A DNA stretch of 64,000 nt from an uncultured Brevibacillus sp. (GCF_947502445.1 NZ_CANMZW010000005.1:124001-188000); one strand, 5' to 3'; shown: positions 8,735 through 18,582, numbered from the stretch's first letter. Notes: a model not told the origin generated them from the letters alone. Translations and numbers: made by a program.

Positions 8735-10258
8735 ATGACGTTTCTTATTTCATTAGTTATAGTACTTATTATTGTATTGTTCGGCGTTTTTTCTCCTGAA
8801 CTTTTCGCAAAAGCAGCAACCCAAGTGCTACACATGACTACGACAAATTTTGGCTGGTTCTACTTGATCGTCACCTTTGGCTTTTTGCTTTTCTGTATTT
8901 TTCTGGCGTTTAGCAGATATGGCCAAATCCCTTTAGGTGAAGACGATGACGAGCCAGAATATTCCCTTCCTACCTGGTTTGCGATGCTGTTTAGTGCCGG
9001 GATGGGGATTGGTCTTGTCTTTTGGGGTGTAGCAGAGCCTGTCTCCCACTACTTCTCTCCACCGGCAGGAGTAACAGGGCAAACAACTGAAGCCGCTCAA
9101 ACCGCCCTGCGCTACGCCTTTTTTCATTGGGGTCTCCATCCATGGGGCATTTATGCCGTCATCGCACTATGCCTTGCTTATTTTCAATTTCGCAAAGGAT
9201 CAAAAGGCTTGATTTCCTCTACGTTTGCTCCCTTGCTGGGAGAGCGGACGAATGGACCCATTGGCAAAGCTATCGATATTCTAGCGGTCATTGCCACTGC
9301 TTTTGGCGTAGCCACCTCTCTCGGTCTAGGAACACTTCAGATTAACGGAGGCTTGTCCCATCAGTTTGGACTTCCCTCCAATGCCATCGTGCAAATCGTC
9401 ATTATTGCGATCATCACTGTGCTTTTCCTTTTATCCGCTACAACGGGGCTCGATAAGGGGATCAAGTTTCTCAGCAATACGAATCTTGTTCTTGCTATGG
9501 GTCTATTATTCCTTACCTTAGTCTTAGGCCCAACCTCGTTTTTATTTGACACATTCACTAGCACACTGGGTAGCTATTTGAATAATCTCATCTCGATGAG
9601 CTTGCGGCTTACTCCTTTTACACAAGGCAATTGGGTAGCCAACTGGACATTGTTCTACTGGTCTTGGTGGATTGCTTGGGCCCCATTTGTCGGAATGTTT
9701 ATCGCGCGCGTCTCCAAAGGTCGAACCATCAAGGAATTCGTCATTTGTGTGATGCTCGTCCCCAGTCTACTAAGCTTTATCTGGTTCTCAGTCTTTGGGG
9801 GGACAGCTCTTCATTTGGAGATTTTTGATCAGGCTCCCATTGGAAAAGCTGTACAAAGTGACATTTCAACTGCATTATTTCTCGCACTGGAACAATTGCC
9901 AATGGGATTCATCCTCGCTGTCGTGGCTACTCTGTTGATTATCACGTTCTTTATCACTTCAGCAGACTCAGCCATTTTTGTGCTCGGCATGCTCTCCTCC
10001 GATGGAAATTTGGACCCGTCCAATCGTGTGAAAATAACGTGGGGCATCCTCCAGTCAACCATCGCCGTTGTCCTGCTCTTAAGTGGTGGGCTAGAAGGCT
10101 TGCAAACGGCATCTATCGTTGCCGCGCTCCCTTTTGCCGTCATTATGGTATTGATGTGCTACTCACTGTTACGAGCGCTGAGTGAAGAAGATCGGTTGGC
10201 GAAAAAGAAGCGAAAGGACCAGCAAAGAAAGCTGGAGCGGCTGCTAAAGGAGTTATAA
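8735..10258 (+). CDS. BCCT-family transporter (glycine betaine/choline/carnitine type)
   Basis: The 507-residue product has 12 predicted membrane helices. AGMGIGLVFWGVAEPVSHY (residues about 88-106) is the glycine-rich helix of BetP/OpuD. WTLFYWSWWIAWAPFVGMFIA and the following RVSKGRTI are the family signature with the aromatic box. The GMGIG variant is that of sodium-coupled betaine transporters. The short N-terminus and moderately charged C-tail suggest only modest osmosensing. Best reading: sodium-dependent uptake of glycine betaine or a related compatible solute. ATG with GGAGG six bases upstream. A strong terminator follows. Confidence 0.9.
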   Translation: MTFLISLVIVLIIVLFGVFSPELFAKAATQVLHMTTTNFGWFYLIVTFGFLLFCIFLAFSRYGQIPLGEDDDEPEYSLPTWFAMLFSAGMGIGLVFWGVAEPVSHYFSPPAGVTGQTTEAAQTALRYAFFHWGLHPWGIYAVIALCLAYFQFRKGSKGLISSTFAPLLGERTNGPIGKAIDILAVIATAFGVATSLGLGTLQINGGLSHQFGLPSNAIVQIVIIAIITVLFLLSATTGLDKGIKFLSNTNLVLAMGLLFLTLVLGPTSFLFDTFTSTLGSYLNNLISMSLRLTPFTQGNWVANWTLFYWSWWIAWAPFVGMFIARVSKGRTIKEFVICVMLVPSLLSFIWFSVFGGTALHLEIFDQAPIGKAVQSDISTALFLALEQLPMGFILAVVATLLIITFFITSADSAIFVLGMLSSDGNLDPSNRVKITWGILQSTIAVVLLLSGGLEGLQTASIVAALPFAVIMVLMCYSLLRALSEEDRLAKKKRKDQQRKLERLLKEL

Positions 10259-10280
10259 GCGCAATCCTTAGAGCAAAATG

Positions 10281-10327
10281 AAAAGACCTTGGGCGAAGTG
10301 AATTCAGCTTCATTCAAGGTCTTTTTT
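10281..10327 (+). terminator. Intrinsic terminator after the BCCT transporter
   Basis: AAAAGACCTTG (10281-10291) pairs with CAAGGTCTTTT (10315-10325), with a smaller GAAG/CTTC pairing inside and a T-run at the 3' side. Confidence 0.85.
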
Positions 10328-10368
10328 ATATGGTATTATATGTAAAAAAGCGGAAAGGACTTGGTAGC

Positions 10369-10893
10369 ATGCAACGTCTTATCTATGTGGAGGTAGAACC
10401 AAAAATATATGGTCAGCTGGCTGTTGTCGTGTTCCTTTTTGTTACCTCTTTTTTTATCTGGATAACATTTGAAAATCAAAATCGCATTTTTACAGATGAT
10501 TTCTATTCGGAAAAAGCAATGTTATCTGGTGTCATGTACAAAGTGGAATTGGATACGAAGATCACTGGAAGCGAAGATGAGTTTTACAGTTTTGTTACTT
10601 CGGAGAAAAATCTCGATCGTGTACAAATGGACGAAGAGAACCAGTTTACACTTACGCACTTGAAACAGGAAATCCACTCACTCGCAGGAAAAGAAAGCAG
10701 GCTAGTCTTCTCATTCATGATCCTGCTCTTTATCATGCTATGCTGGTTGATTTTACGCAAACACTCACTGGAAAATGCTCTGCATGCGCTCGCCTTTGTC
10801 GCATGTAGCTATTATCTCTTATCTATTTGGCAGACATGGCTGGAAATTAGACAAACAACAGATGCCGTCACCTATTACATAGCCAAACTGTAA
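10369..10893 (+). CDS. Small membrane protein of unknown function
   Basis: The 174-residue product has one transmembrane helix near the N-terminus (residues about 18-37), an acidic, soluble loop of about 85 residues, and two further hydrophobic segments near 118-136 and 145-160. No motif or family is recognised. The ATG at 10369 was preferred to the upstream in-frame ATG because an AAAGGA site lies nine bases before it. It stands alone between two hairpins. Confidence 0.6.
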   Translation: MQRLIYVEVEPKIYGQLAVVVFLFVTSFFIWITFENQNRIFTDDFYSEKAMLSGVMYKVELDTKITGSEDEFYSFVTSEKNLDRVQMDEENQFTLTHLKQEIHSLAGKESRLVFSFMILLFIMLCWLILRKHSLENALHALAFVACSYYLLSIWQTWLEIRQTTDAVTYYIAKL

Positions 10894-10894
10894 G

Positions 10895-10928
10895 AGGACG
10901 TATGATCCACTGCGGTTCAATACGTCCT
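10895..10928 (+). terminator. Hairpin after the small membrane protein gene
   Basis: AGGACGTAT and ATACGTCCT form a perfect 9-bp stem with a 16-base loop directly after the stop codon. The T-tract is poor (TTAT), so it may be a weak terminator; it could also serve the convergent DUF523 gene. Confidence 0.5.
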
Positions 10929-10946
10929 TATCCTTATAATTCCAGC

Positions 10947-11387
10947 CTATTTAACCTCGGAGTGAACCTCTATCCCGTTTCGCTTGAACAAAGCTGCTGT
11001 CAAACCGACCCCAGGCACCTTTTTCCCGGAAAAGCTGCCATCGTACACAAAGGAGCTGCCACAGGACGGGCTATTTTCCTTTAGGATCGCAGAGGTTGCC
11101 CCGACTGTTTTTGCCAGCTTCAATGCCTGCTGCGCTCCGGCGAGGAACTCAGCTGTCACATCATTACCTGTTTGATCAACAATGCGTGCACGCCCATCCA
11201 GAACATCAAAGCCATCGCCCCCAATCATTTCAGCAGGTGGCCGTGGAGTTGGCAATCCTCCAAGCTGCTCTGGGCATACCGGAATGACCTTTCCCTCTCG
11301 CAAAAGCTGTTCCAGGTCTTCATCCAGACACGATTTTTGATCATAACGACACTCACAACCGATCAAACAGGCACTGATCATTTTCAT
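10947..11387 (-). CDS. DUF523 family protein
   Basis: The 146-residue product matches the DUF523 (YbbK-like) pattern: CLxGxxCRYD near the N-terminus, PVCPEQLGGLPTPRPPAE near residues 37-54, and ILKENSPSCGSSFVYDGSFSGKKVPGVG in pieces near 100-127. The conserved cysteines (Cys7, Cys11, Cys38, and the SPSCG cysteine) suggest a metal or Fe-S site, but no function is established to my knowledge. It lies 29 bases downstream of coaA on the same strand and may be co-transcribed. Confidence 0.85.
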   Translation of the reverse strand: MKMISACLIGCECRYDQKSCLDEDLEQLLREGKVIPVCPEQLGGLPTPRPPAEMIGGDGFDVLDGRARIVDQTGNDVTAEFLAGAQQALKLAKTVGATSAILKENSPSCGSSFVYDGSFSGKKVPGVGLTAALFKRNGIEVHSEVK

Positions 11388-11416
11388 GAAAAATCCTCCA
11401 CTTTCGTTTCCGGTAT

Positions 11417-12379
11417 CTACAGCTTACGCAGCTTCACGCTCTGCACCATATGATCCTGACCCTTATCCAAAATCAGCTGGGCGCGAACTCTTGTCGGCAA
11501 AATGTTACTGCGCAAATTCGCTCCGTTGATCTCATTCCAGATGCCAGTCGCTACCTCGGTCGCTTCTTCATCAGACAAGCTGGCGTATCGGCGGAAATAG
11601 GAAGAGGGATTGGAGAACGCGGTCTGGCGCAGCAGCTTGAAGCGCTCTACATACCATTGCAAAATATCTTTTTCATCCGCATGAACATAGATCGTAAAAT
11701 CAAAGAAATCTGATACGATAACTTCGGAAATACGCGGCTCGTTATCATCACCACGTGGCGGCTGAAGAACGTTCAATCCCTCAACAATCAAAATATCAGG
11801 CTGACGCACTGTTTGCCATTCGTCTGGCACAATGTCATAAACCAGATGGGAGTAGACGGGTGCAGATACTTCTGGCAGACCTGATTTTACATCTGCTAAA
11901 AAGGTGATGAATCTGCGTAAATCATAACTCTCGGGGAAGCCTTTACGCTTCATGATTCCCCGCTCCTCCAGCACACGGTTCGGATAGAGGAATCCGTCAG
12001 TTGTGACCAAATCCACCTTGGGATGATTCGGCCACCTTGAGAGCAGCGTCTGCAAAATCCGGGCGGTCGTGCTTTTCCCTACTGCTACACTGCCTGCGAT
12101 TCCGATAATAAACGGTACCTTGCCATCCTGATTGCCGAGAAACGTGTGCGTAGCCTGATACAACTCCTGCGTACCACCCACATACAGATTGAGCAAACGC
12201 GACAAAGGAAGGTAAATCTCCGCCACTTCCGTCATCGAAACATTTTCATTCAACCCCTGCAGACAAGCAAGCTCTTCATCCGATATGGTCAACGGCGTGG
12301 AGGCCCGCAGTGCTCTCCACTGCTCGCGATTAAACGTAACGTAAGGTGATGCCATGGGAACGTACATCCTTTCCATCAT
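11417..12379 (-). CDS. coaA: Type I pantothenate kinase
   Basis: CoaA phosphorylates pantothenate, the first and controlling step of coenzyme A synthesis. The 320-residue product has the P-loop [12 protein letters not shown] (residues about 93-104), DGFLYPN and KGFPESYD, and the C-terminal [15 protein letters not shown], all typical of the bacterial type I enzyme, and normal length. The start is uncertain: ATGs at 12379 and 12355 are both possible, and the second has a better-placed AAAGGA. Bacillales often also carry a type III enzyme; none is in this window. Confidence 0.92.
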   Translation of the reverse strand: MMERMYVPMASPYVTFNREQWRALRASTPLTISDEELACLQGLNENVSMTEVAEIYLPLSRLLNLYVGGTQELYQATHTFLGNQDGKVPFIIGIAGSVAVGKSTTARILQTLLSRWPNHPKVDLVTTDGFLYPNRVLEERGIMKRKGFPESYDLRRFITFLADVKSGLPEVSAPVYSHLVYDIVPDEWQTVRQPDILIVEGLNVLQPPRGDDNEPRISEVIVSDFFDFTIYVHADEKDILQWYVERFKLLRQTAFSNPSSYFRRYASLSDEEATEVATGIWNEINGANLRSNILPTRVRAQLILDKGQDHMVQSVKLRKL

Positions 12380-12481
12380 GAAAGTGCTTTCTTACTATCA
12401 TCACAAAGTTAGTTTACACCAGCAGACCTTTCTTGGGAACTAGAGGCTTATCCCACAGCAGCTAGAACAACACTTTCGTCC

Positions 12482-13459
12482 TTATTCGCGCTTTCGCTTC
12501 TTGCCTTGAATACTCTTGTTTTGCTCGAGTATCCACGCCTCTGTAGCTTGATCCCAGCGGTATTGTCTGAGCTTATTTACCCCACTTGCCTTTTGATAAA
12601 TAATGCTTGCGATCGGCTCTCCTTTTTTAAAAAAGATAGCAGGCATCAGGTCGCCTATTTCTAGTTCATCAGGCGGTCTTAAAGCTATGATTGCAATATC
12701 TTTTAACTGTTTCTCACTCCATCCGTCCTTGCCCCTTTTCCCTATTCGCCGATAAATGTCGTACTCATCCCAATTTAATCCGAAGCTAGTCAGTATGTCT
12801 GAATGAACCTCACGGAGGTCAAATATGTAACGAATGCTTCCAACCAAAGAACTGTTATTCGTAGCAAATAGCAGGTTGCTTTTCGTGTACACATAGGTCG
12901 GTCCTTTAGCTCGGAGCGGCAACAGCTCTTCCTTAAGCTCCGTTCCTGTGAAGGTGTATGTAATATTTCCCGATGTCGTGAGATCTTCATCTAACTCGAT
13001 TTGTTCCGCGTTAACATTCTCCGGAAAAATGACTACTTGCAACTTTCCTTTATTCGTCTCCACTTCATGCGCTTCATCTGCACGTAAAAACACTTCTGCC
13101 AGTTGAGAGGGCCCTGTCTTCTTGATTTCAATGTCATCATAAGAAGTCATCATATTTAACATTTTGGCTAAACGGTCACTAATGACTGGAGCTGGTGCAT
13201 ACTCGATGACCCGATTATTCTCTCCCTCGATATTTTTACCTGTGCCTCCGCCTGCTCGAAAATGTTCCAGACCCCCGCTCAAAAAGACAACGATCAGCAC
13301 CACCACAATTATCGGCGCTACTACAAAAGGAAATGGCTTCCGATTGCTTTGTAACCGCTGATGAATCGTTAGCCTCATCCGATTCATCAGCGCTGGGTCA
13401 TACGGGACGACGTACTGCTCGTGTTTGGCCAGCTCGCGCAATTTTTGCTCTAGGTCCAT
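12482..13459 (-). CDS. Putative anti-sigma factor, single-pass membrane protein
   Basis: The 325-residue product has a 42-residue cytoplasmic N-terminus, one transmembrane helix (residues 43-62, FPFVVAPIIVVVLIVVFLSG) and a mainly beta extracellular domain. It overlaps the preceding ECF sigma gene by 10 bases, the same arrangement as the other sigma/anti-sigma pair at 1.7-3.8 kb, although the proteins are not obviously alike in sequence. The role as anti-sigma factor is inferred from layout and position. No zinc-binding HxxxCxxC motif is present. Confidence 0.7.
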   Translation of the reverse strand: MDLEQKLRELAKHEQYVVPYDPALMNRMRLTIHQRLQSNRKPFPFVVAPIIVVVLIVVFLSGGLEHFRAGGGTGKNIEGENNRVIEYAPAPVISDRLAKMLNMMTSYDDIEIKKTGPSQLAEVFLRADEAHEVETNKGKLQVVIFPENVNAEQIELDEDLTTSGNITYTFTGTELKEELLPLRAKGPTYVYTKSNLLFATNNSSLVGSIRYIFDLREVHSDILTSFGLNWDEYDIYRRIGKRGKDGWSEKQLKDIAIIALRPPDELEIGDLMPAIFFKKGEPIASIIYQKASGVNKLRQYRWDQATEAWILEQNKSIQGKKRKRE

Positions 13460-14022
13460 TTTTCCCCCTCCTTGTTCAGCAATGCTTTCAACTTTTCACG
13501 AGCACGATGCAGACGTGTATACACAGCTCCTGAAGAAATCTCCAAAATCTCTCCAATCTCTTCTATCGTCAACTCCTCGTAATAGTGAAGAATAATGATC
13601 TGTCGGTGACGAAACGGCAGCTTGGCAATGACTGTTGCCAGACGCCTCCATTCTTCCTTTCTAACGACACCTTCTTCAATCTCGATAAATTCGTGGACAT
13701 CTGGTTCAGCCTGATAAAAAATATGGCGAATGGACCAGGATCGCAGGTAACGCTTGGACTCATTGATGGCAATGCGATAAAGCCAGGTCTCGATTTTGCT
13801 CTCTCCCCGAAAGCCGGGCAAGCTTTTATACGCACGCAAAAAAACCTCCTGAGTTACATCCTCCGCAGCAATCTTGTCTTGAATAAACCAACAGCAGAGG
13901 CGGTAAACATCGTACAAATGTTTTTCCATGATGAATTCAAATGAGGCGTCTACAGTCGAATGCAGGATCGATAATGGCGGCAGCATTTCTTTTTCTTCCA
14001 GCTTCTTCCCCTCCCTTCTCAT
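13450..14022 (-). CDS. ECF-type RNA polymerase sigma factor
   Basis: The 190-residue product has region 2 (AAEDVTQEVFLRAYKSLPGFRGESKIETWLYRIAINE in pieces, residues about 52-95) and region 4 (YYEELTIEEIGEILEISSGAVYTRLHRAREKLKALL in pieces, about 143-182), the full ECF layout. The first ATG at 14022 lacks a good ribosome site; GGGAGGGG lies just inside the reading frame, so a start slightly downstream, perhaps the ATG at 13986 or a CTG, is possible. Translationally coupled to the membrane partner downstream. Confidence 0.9.
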   Translation of the reverse strand: MRREGKKLEEKEMLPPLSILHSTVDASFEFIMEKHLYDVYRLCCWFIQDKIAAEDVTQEVFLRAYKSLPGFRGESKIETWLYRIAINESKRYLRSWSIRHIFYQAEPDVHEFIEIEEGVVRKEEWRRLATVIAKLPFRHRQIIILHYYEELTIEEIGEILEISSGAVYTRLHRAREKLKALLNKEGEKWT

Positions 14023-14080
14023 TGATTAGATACACGACTTCGTTTTTTCTTACAAATATTCAAAATGAATTCTGGCACAG

Positions 14081-14116
14081 AAAAAACGAGCTAACACCCT
14101 CTCAGGCATCAGCTCG
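14081..14116 (-). terminator. Intrinsic terminator after dps
   Basis: Read on the minus strand, CGAGCTGATGCC pairs imperfectly with GGGTGTTAGCTCG and is followed by six T residues. It lies between the Dps stop and the ECF sigma gene, so the two are separate transcripts. Confidence 0.8.
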
Positions 14117-14134
14117 CTGACTTCCTTTTTTCAA

Positions 14135-14587
14135 TCATTTTCCTAAAAACGCCTGTAGCATCCATCCATGCTTTTGCAGACTTTCACTCATCTCCAAAAA
14201 CATGTCGCCTGTTGCGTCGTCATCTGCCGCTTCTGCTGCCACGATTCCTTCCTTCAGCTCAGCGATCAGCTTGGTAAAGTCGCTCACAACGGCCTGCACC
14301 ATTTGCTCCGCAGATTCGCCGCCTGTCGCTTCCTGGATCGAGGATTTCTCCATACAGGCTTTCATCGTGGAAACCGGCTTGCCTCCGACAGCAAGCAGGC
14401 GCTCTGCCAGTTCATCTACATACTTCGCTGCCTCGTTGTACAGCTCCTCGAACTTGGCGTGCAGCGTAAAAAAGTTGGGACCACTCACATACCAGTGAAA
14501 GTGGTGCAGCTTTATATACAGGACAGACCAGCTTGCAACCTGCTTGTTCAGCACTTCGGTCACGGGACGGCTTATCGTAATACTCAT
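14135..14587 (-). CDS. dps: Dps/ferritin-like DNA-protection protein
   Basis: The 150-residue product is of normal Dps length. It contains [36 protein letters not shown] in pieces (residues about 29-65), which holds the inter-subunit ferroxidase ligands (His, His, Asp/Glu), and a four-helix-bundle pattern. Such proteins form 12-mers that oxidise and store iron with hydrogen peroxide and protect DNA under stress. The start at 14587 follows GGAAGGAG; the long upstream extension in frame overlaps the neighbouring amidohydrolase and is not real. Its own terminator follows. Confidence 0.9.
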   Translation of the reverse strand: MSITISRPVTEVLNKQVASWSVLYIKLHHFHWYVSGPNFFTLHAKFEELYNEAAKYVDELAERLLAVGGKPVSTMKACMEKSSIQEATGGESAEQMVQAVVSDFTKLIAELKEGIVAAEAADDDATGDMFLEMSESLQKHGWMLQAFLGK

Positions 14588-14693
14588 TATTCGACGCTCC
14601 TTCCTTTCATAGAAATAGAGATTGCGTCTGTAGTGTGCCGCCGCGAGCCATAAGCTATTCTGGAGCCGTTCAAATTCACCAAGCGGACGTTCG

Positions 14694-15905
14694 TTAAGGC
14701 TGCAAGCTACGGGCACGCTCCTGCAAGAAGACCATTGCATTGCACGCCTGCATAGCTGCTCCAACTGCCAGGCTCCGCTCATCCAGATCAAAGCGCGGAT
14801 GGTGAACAGGGAAAGTGCAGCCCATCGCCTCATTTCGTACACCTAAATGGTAGAAGGCACCAGGCACATGCTCGGCAAAGAAGGCAAAATCCTCCACCCC
14901 GAGACTCGGCAGCTCATTTACTTGGACGTTCTCTGCACCAAGCAGCTCTTCTCCAGTGGCTTTTACCAGATCGACCATAGCATTGTCATTGATCAGAGAG
15001 GTGTAGCCTTCTTCAAAGCTAACCTCTGCACGACCACCCAAGCTTCGGGCTGTCAGGTCAGCTACCTCGCGTACACGCTCTTTGACCAGCGCACGCACTT
15101 CTTTTGTCAGGGTGCGAATCGTACCAGAAAGCTTTACTTCCTGGGCAATAATATTCGTTGCTGTTCCACCCGAAATGATTCCAAGCGACAATACAGCCGA
15201 CTGACGAGGGTCTACATTGCGGCTGACAATGGTCTGCAAGGCAGTAATGACATGGGCGGCGATAACAATCGCATCTTTTCCGTTGTGTGGATACGCACCA
15301 TGTCCATTTTCGCCATACACCGTGATATGTACATCATCTGACGCTGCATTCATTTGCCCGTATTTTACCCCAATTCGACCTACCTCAAGCTCAGGCGAAA
15401 CATGAAGACCGAATACTGCTTCCACACGAGGGTTTTCCAGCACGCCTTCCTGAATCATAGGCAGTGCACCACCTACTGTCTCCTCTGCTGGCTGGAAAAA
15501 CAGCTTCACAGTGCCTGCCAGCTCCTGCTTGTAATCGTTCAAAATACGAGCTGCTCCCAATAGGCAGGTCATGTGCGCATCATGTCCGCAGGCATGCATT
15601 TTTCCCTCGACCTTAGAGCGGTAGCTGGTGTCGTTTTGCTCAAGAATTGGCAATGCATCCATGTCTCCCCGCAAGGCAACGGTTGCCCCTGGATTTGCTC
15701 CCTGGATGAGTCCTACAACTCCTGTCCCCGCTGATTTCGTATAAGGAATCCCCATCTGGTTGAGGTACTGGATAATTTGCTCTTGTGTGCGAAACTCCTC
15801 CAAACCGATCTCCGGATTTTGATGAAAGTCTCTGCGCACCTCCGAGAGCCATGGCAAAATTTCCTCGGCACGTCGCTTTACTTGTTCTTTTTGCTCCATG
15901 TTCAT
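14694..15905 (-). CDS. M20 family amidohydrolase/peptidase
   Basis: The 403-residue product is an M20D-type amidohydrolase (HipO/N-acyl-amino-acid amidohydrolase group). It has [33 protein letters not shown] and a lid-domain HGAYPH segment, which supply the dinuclear metal site and catalytic Glu. It hydrolyses N-acyl amino acids or small peptides; in this operon a murein-derived peptide such as a diaminopimelate-containing di- or tripeptide is a plausible substrate. The ATG at 15905 overlaps the stop of the LD-carboxypeptidase gene by four bases (ATGA). Last gene of the operon. Confidence 0.88.
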   Translation of the reverse strand: MNMEQKEQVKRRAEEILPWLSEVRRDFHQNPEIGLEEFRTQEQIIQYLNQMGIPYTKSAGTGVVGLIQGANPGATVALRGDMDALPILEQNDTSYRSKVEGKMHACGHDAHMTCLLGAARILNDYKQELAGTVKLFFQPAEETVGGALPMIQEGVLENPRVEAVFGLHVSPELEVGRIGVKYGQMNAASDDVHITVYGENGHGAYPHNGKDAIVIAAHVITALQTIVSRNVDPRQSAVLSLGIISGGTATNIIAQEVKLSGTIRTLTKEVRALVKERVREVADLTARSLGGRAEVSFEEGYTSLINDNAMVDLVKATGEELLGAENVQVNELPSLGVEDFAFFAEHVPGAFYHLGVRNEAMGCTFPVHHPRFDLDERSLAVGAAMQACNAMVFLQERARSLQP

Positions 15906-16831
15906 ACCGTTACACTCTCCTCTATTGTCAATTGGCAGCTCGTAGCATCCAGACTCGCTTCCACACCGAGTGGCAATGCCATGTTGTACGCTCCGTGTCC
16001 GATTTGCACATTCCAGATGGTTGGCTTTTGATAGGGCACGACAATGTTCTGAAACACATCCCACACAGAGAAGCCTTCGCGTTTTTTCGATTCGCAGTCC
16101 GTCCAGGTTCCAATCACGACTCCGGCACAATCATCAAACAAGCCTCCAAGTGCCAATTGCGTCAACATGCGGTCAATTCTGTACGGCTCTTCATCGATGT
16201 CCTCCAGAAACAGCAGCTTGCCTCGCGTGTCTAATTGAAATGGCGTCCCCATCAAAGCGGCGATGAGAGCCAAGTTGCCTCCGACAACCGGACCAGACGC
16301 CTGACCCTCTACGAGACAAATCATTTCTTCTCCCGGCGGGTTGACAATTGCCCCCAAAGGCTCAGGGCGTGTCATCGCGCGCAGCAAGTATTGCTTGGAC
16401 CAATCATCCAAATTGTGTGCAATATCAGACGTAGCCATCGGGCCGTGAAGTGTCGCCAAATTGGCTACCTGACCAAATGCGGTATGTAGGGCAGTAATAT
16501 CACTGTAGCCGATAAACAGCTTAGGATTTTGCTCAATGCAATCATAATCGAGCAGGCTGAGAATTTGCGGTGCTCCATATCCTCCTCGCATGCTCATGAT
16601 GCCATCTACTTCATCGTCAGCAAACATCGCATTCAATTCCATTGCCCTCTGCTGGGGAGAGCCTGCTAAATATCCCCCGTAGGTTTCCCTGCACGCTGCG
16701 CCTATCTTTACTTTAAATCCGAAAGCTTCCAGTGCCACAATCGCTTTGTTCAATACTTCCTCTGTTGCAGGACTTGAGGTGGCAACCACCCCGATGGTAT
16801 CTCCTGCACGCAATGCTTTTCCTTTATTCAT
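15902..16831 (-). CDS. LD-carboxypeptidase (peptidase family S66)
   Basis: LD-carboxypeptidases cut the bond between meso-diaminopimelate and the terminal D-alanine of murein tetrapeptides during cell-wall recycling. The 309-residue product has the nucleophile motif GYSDIT (Ser near residue 110), the LFLEDIDEEPYRID block with acidic residues, and NVQIGHGAYNMALPLG with the catalytic His, in the order seen for LdcA; length is normal. The ATG at 16831 has GGGAGAG upstream. It lies 16 bases after the peptide-binding protein gene and overlaps the amidohydrolase gene, so the three form one unit. Confidence 0.9.
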   Translation of the reverse strand: MNKGKALRAGDTIGVVATSSPATEEVLNKAIVALEAFGFKVKIGAACRETYGGYLAGSPQQRAMELNAMFADDEVDGIMSMRGGYGAPQILSLLDYDCIEQNPKLFIGYSDITALHTAFGQVANLATLHGPMATSDIAHNLDDWSKQYLLRAMTRPEPLGAIVNPPGEEMICLVEGQASGPVVGGNLALIAALMGTPFQLDTRGKLLFLEDIDEEPYRIDRMLTQLALGGLFDDCAGVVIGTWTDCESKKREGFSVWDVFQNIVVPYQKPTIWNVQIGHGAYNMALPLGVEASLDATSCQLTIEESVTV

Positions 16832-16847
16832 CGCTACGATCTCTCCC

Positions 16848-18500
16848 TTATTCTTTGTAGGCCCATTTGAAATCGATCTTGCTGAGCGGATCAATGCGGA
16901 CTCCTTTTACCTTATCGCTCTGTACCCAGGCGTTTACATCACTGAAGATGCCTGTGAGCGGCATTTCCTCCATCAAGAGCGTCTCTGCCATCAGTAAAAT
17001 TTGATTGCGCTTTGCCAGGTCCACCTCTTTATAAGACTGATTAATCAGCTCTGTGTATTTCGGACTATGCCAGCGAGTAATATTGGAGGAGCTGTACTTT
17101 TCAATAAACTTCTGTAAAAAGTTGATCGAATCGTTGTAATCAGCTGTCCAGCTTGAACGTGTAATTTCAAACTTGCCTTGCTCCTGATCGTCCAAATACA
17201 CCTTTGTTTCCTTGTTAAGCAGCTTTACGTCTACACCCAATACATTTTTCCAGGCTGCTTGGAGTGTTTCTGCGATTGCCTTGTTGCGATCCGAGGTGTT
17301 GTACAAGTACGTGATCGCAGGGAGCCTGGTTATTCCTAGCTCAGCCATGCCTTCTGCGAGCAGCTTTTTCGCTTCTTCCTGCTGGTTGTCAGCAAAAAAG
17401 CCTTCAGGCTTGAGACTCGCAGTAATCGGTGTAATCCCCATCAATGGCGTCTGACCAGCCTGGCCGATATTATCAGCAATCTCCTGACGATTGATCGCGT
17501 AAGCAAAGGCCTTGCGTATCTTTACATTTGTAAATGGCGGGCGCTCTGCATTAAAGCGAATATAGTAGGAGGTGGCTTTGGGCTTCGTCATCAGCTTGCC
17601 TTCCTGCTTCAAAGCCGCGACGGCATCTACCGGCAGTCCGCTTATCGGACCACCCGCCCAATCGAGATCTCCATTTTGGAACATGGACAGCTCAGTATTG
17701 GTATCAGAAATCATGGAAAATTCGATACGTGAAAGTTTTACCACATCTTTTTCCCAGTAGGTATCATTTTTTACCAGGATAAGCTTATTTTTATGCTCCC
17801 ACGTATCCAGCTTGAACGGTCCGTTACTAACCAATGTTTTTGGATCGTTCGCCCATTTTGGATTGGACAGGACTACATTTTTGTTGACCGGAGGGAGAAA
17901 CGATACCAAGGTCGGGAAAAATGGGGTGGGATGCTCCAGCGTCACTTGCAGTGTTTTGTCGTCGATTGCTTTTACGCCAACATCCTCTGCCTTCGCCTTG
18001 CCGGAGGTGAATGCCTGTGCATTCTTGATGCTATAATAATTGTATGATGCTGGAGAGCCTGTCTTTGGGTCGAGCGCGTACTTCCACGCAAACTCAAAGT
18101 CATGCGCTGTCACAGGGTCACCGTTTGTCCATTTGGCATCACGAAGCCTGAAGGTGTAGGTCCGTTTGTCATCCGACAGCTTCATCTCCTCCGCAAGCGA
18201 GTTGATCGCTTCTCCCTTTTCGTCCAAACGCGTCAATCCGTCGTAGAGGGCACGAATCACCGCTCCCGAGGTTGCATCCTCTGCAAAGGTTGGGTCAAGT
18301 GTAGCTGGTTCTTCCGTATTGAGACGCAATGTTTGTGCTTCTTCTTTACCTGGCTTTGCCGCTGATGCTGTGTCTGTTGACTGTGTAGCAGGTGTCAAGG
18401 AATTGGCAGGCGAAGAAGTACTCGTGCTGCTGCTACAAGCAGAGAGCAAGCTTCCAGCCACAAGCAAGGAACTGACTAGCATGGTGATCGTTTTTTTCAT
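16848..18500 (-). CDS. OppA/MppA-type peptide ABC transporter substrate-binding lipoprotein
   Basis: The 550-residue product has a lipoprotein signal with lipobox LSAC (Cys22), a Ser/Thr-rich linker, and a full solute-binding family 5 domain: LNTEEPATLDPTFAED, YTFRLRDAKWTNGDPVTAHDFEFAWK in pieces, and SRSSWTADYNDSINFLQKF-like C-terminal segments. It captures oligopeptides at the membrane. The neighbours are an LD-carboxypeptidase and an M20 amidohydrolase, which argues for murein peptides as cargo. No permease or ATPase gene is adjacent, so it probably uses an Opp/Dpp core encoded elsewhere. A consensus sigma-54 promoter lies 37-52 bases upstream of the start. Confidence 0.9.
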   Translation of the reverse strand: MKKTITMLVSSLLVAGSLLSACSSSTSTSSPANSLTPATQSTDTASAAKPGKEEAQTLRLNTEEPATLDPTFAEDATSGAVIRALYDGLTRLDEKGEAINSLAEEMKLSDDKRTYTFRLRDAKWTNGDPVTAHDFEFAWKYALDPKTGSPASYNYYSIKNAQAFTSGKAKAEDVGVKAIDDKTLQVTLEHPTPFFPTLVSFLPPVNKNVVLSNPKWANDPKTLVSNGPFKLDTWEHKNKLILVKNDTYWEKDVVKLSRIEFSMISDTNTELSMFQNGDLDWAGGPISGLPVDAVAALKQEGKLMTKPKATSYYIRFNAERPPFTNVKIRKAFAYAINRQEIADNIGQAGQTPLMGITPITASLKPEGFFADNQQEEAKKLLAEGMAELGITRLPAITYLYNTSDRNKAIAETLQAAWKNVLGVDVKLLNKETKVYLDDQEQGKFEITRSSWTADYNDSINFLQKFIEKYSSSNITRWHSPKYTELINQSYKEVDLAKRNQILLMAETLLMEEMPLTGIFSDVNAWVQSDKVKGVRIDPLSKIDFKWAYKE

Positions 18501-18536
18501 GATCGAAAGCCCCCTTATTCCTGTGCAATTCTATGC

Positions 18537-18552
18537 TGCAAAATTGGTGCCA
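18537..18552 (-). promoter_or_regulatory. Sigma-54 (-24/-12) promoter of the peptide-recycling operon
   Basis: Read on the minus strand, TGGCACCAATTTTGCA fits the sigma-54 consensus TGGCAC-N5-TTGCA exactly. It lies just ahead of the peptide-binding protein gene and just downstream of a sigma-54 activator gene on the same strand. Confidence 0.9.
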
Positions 18553-18582
18553 CGCGATAAAACGCATGTCTTGCCCCGGAAC

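Noticed and set aside
14588..14842. N-terminal extension of Dps by 85 residues
   Set aside because: It overlaps the end of the amidohydrolase gene; a strong GGAAGGAG site stands before the ATG at 14587, and the shorter protein has the normal Dps length.
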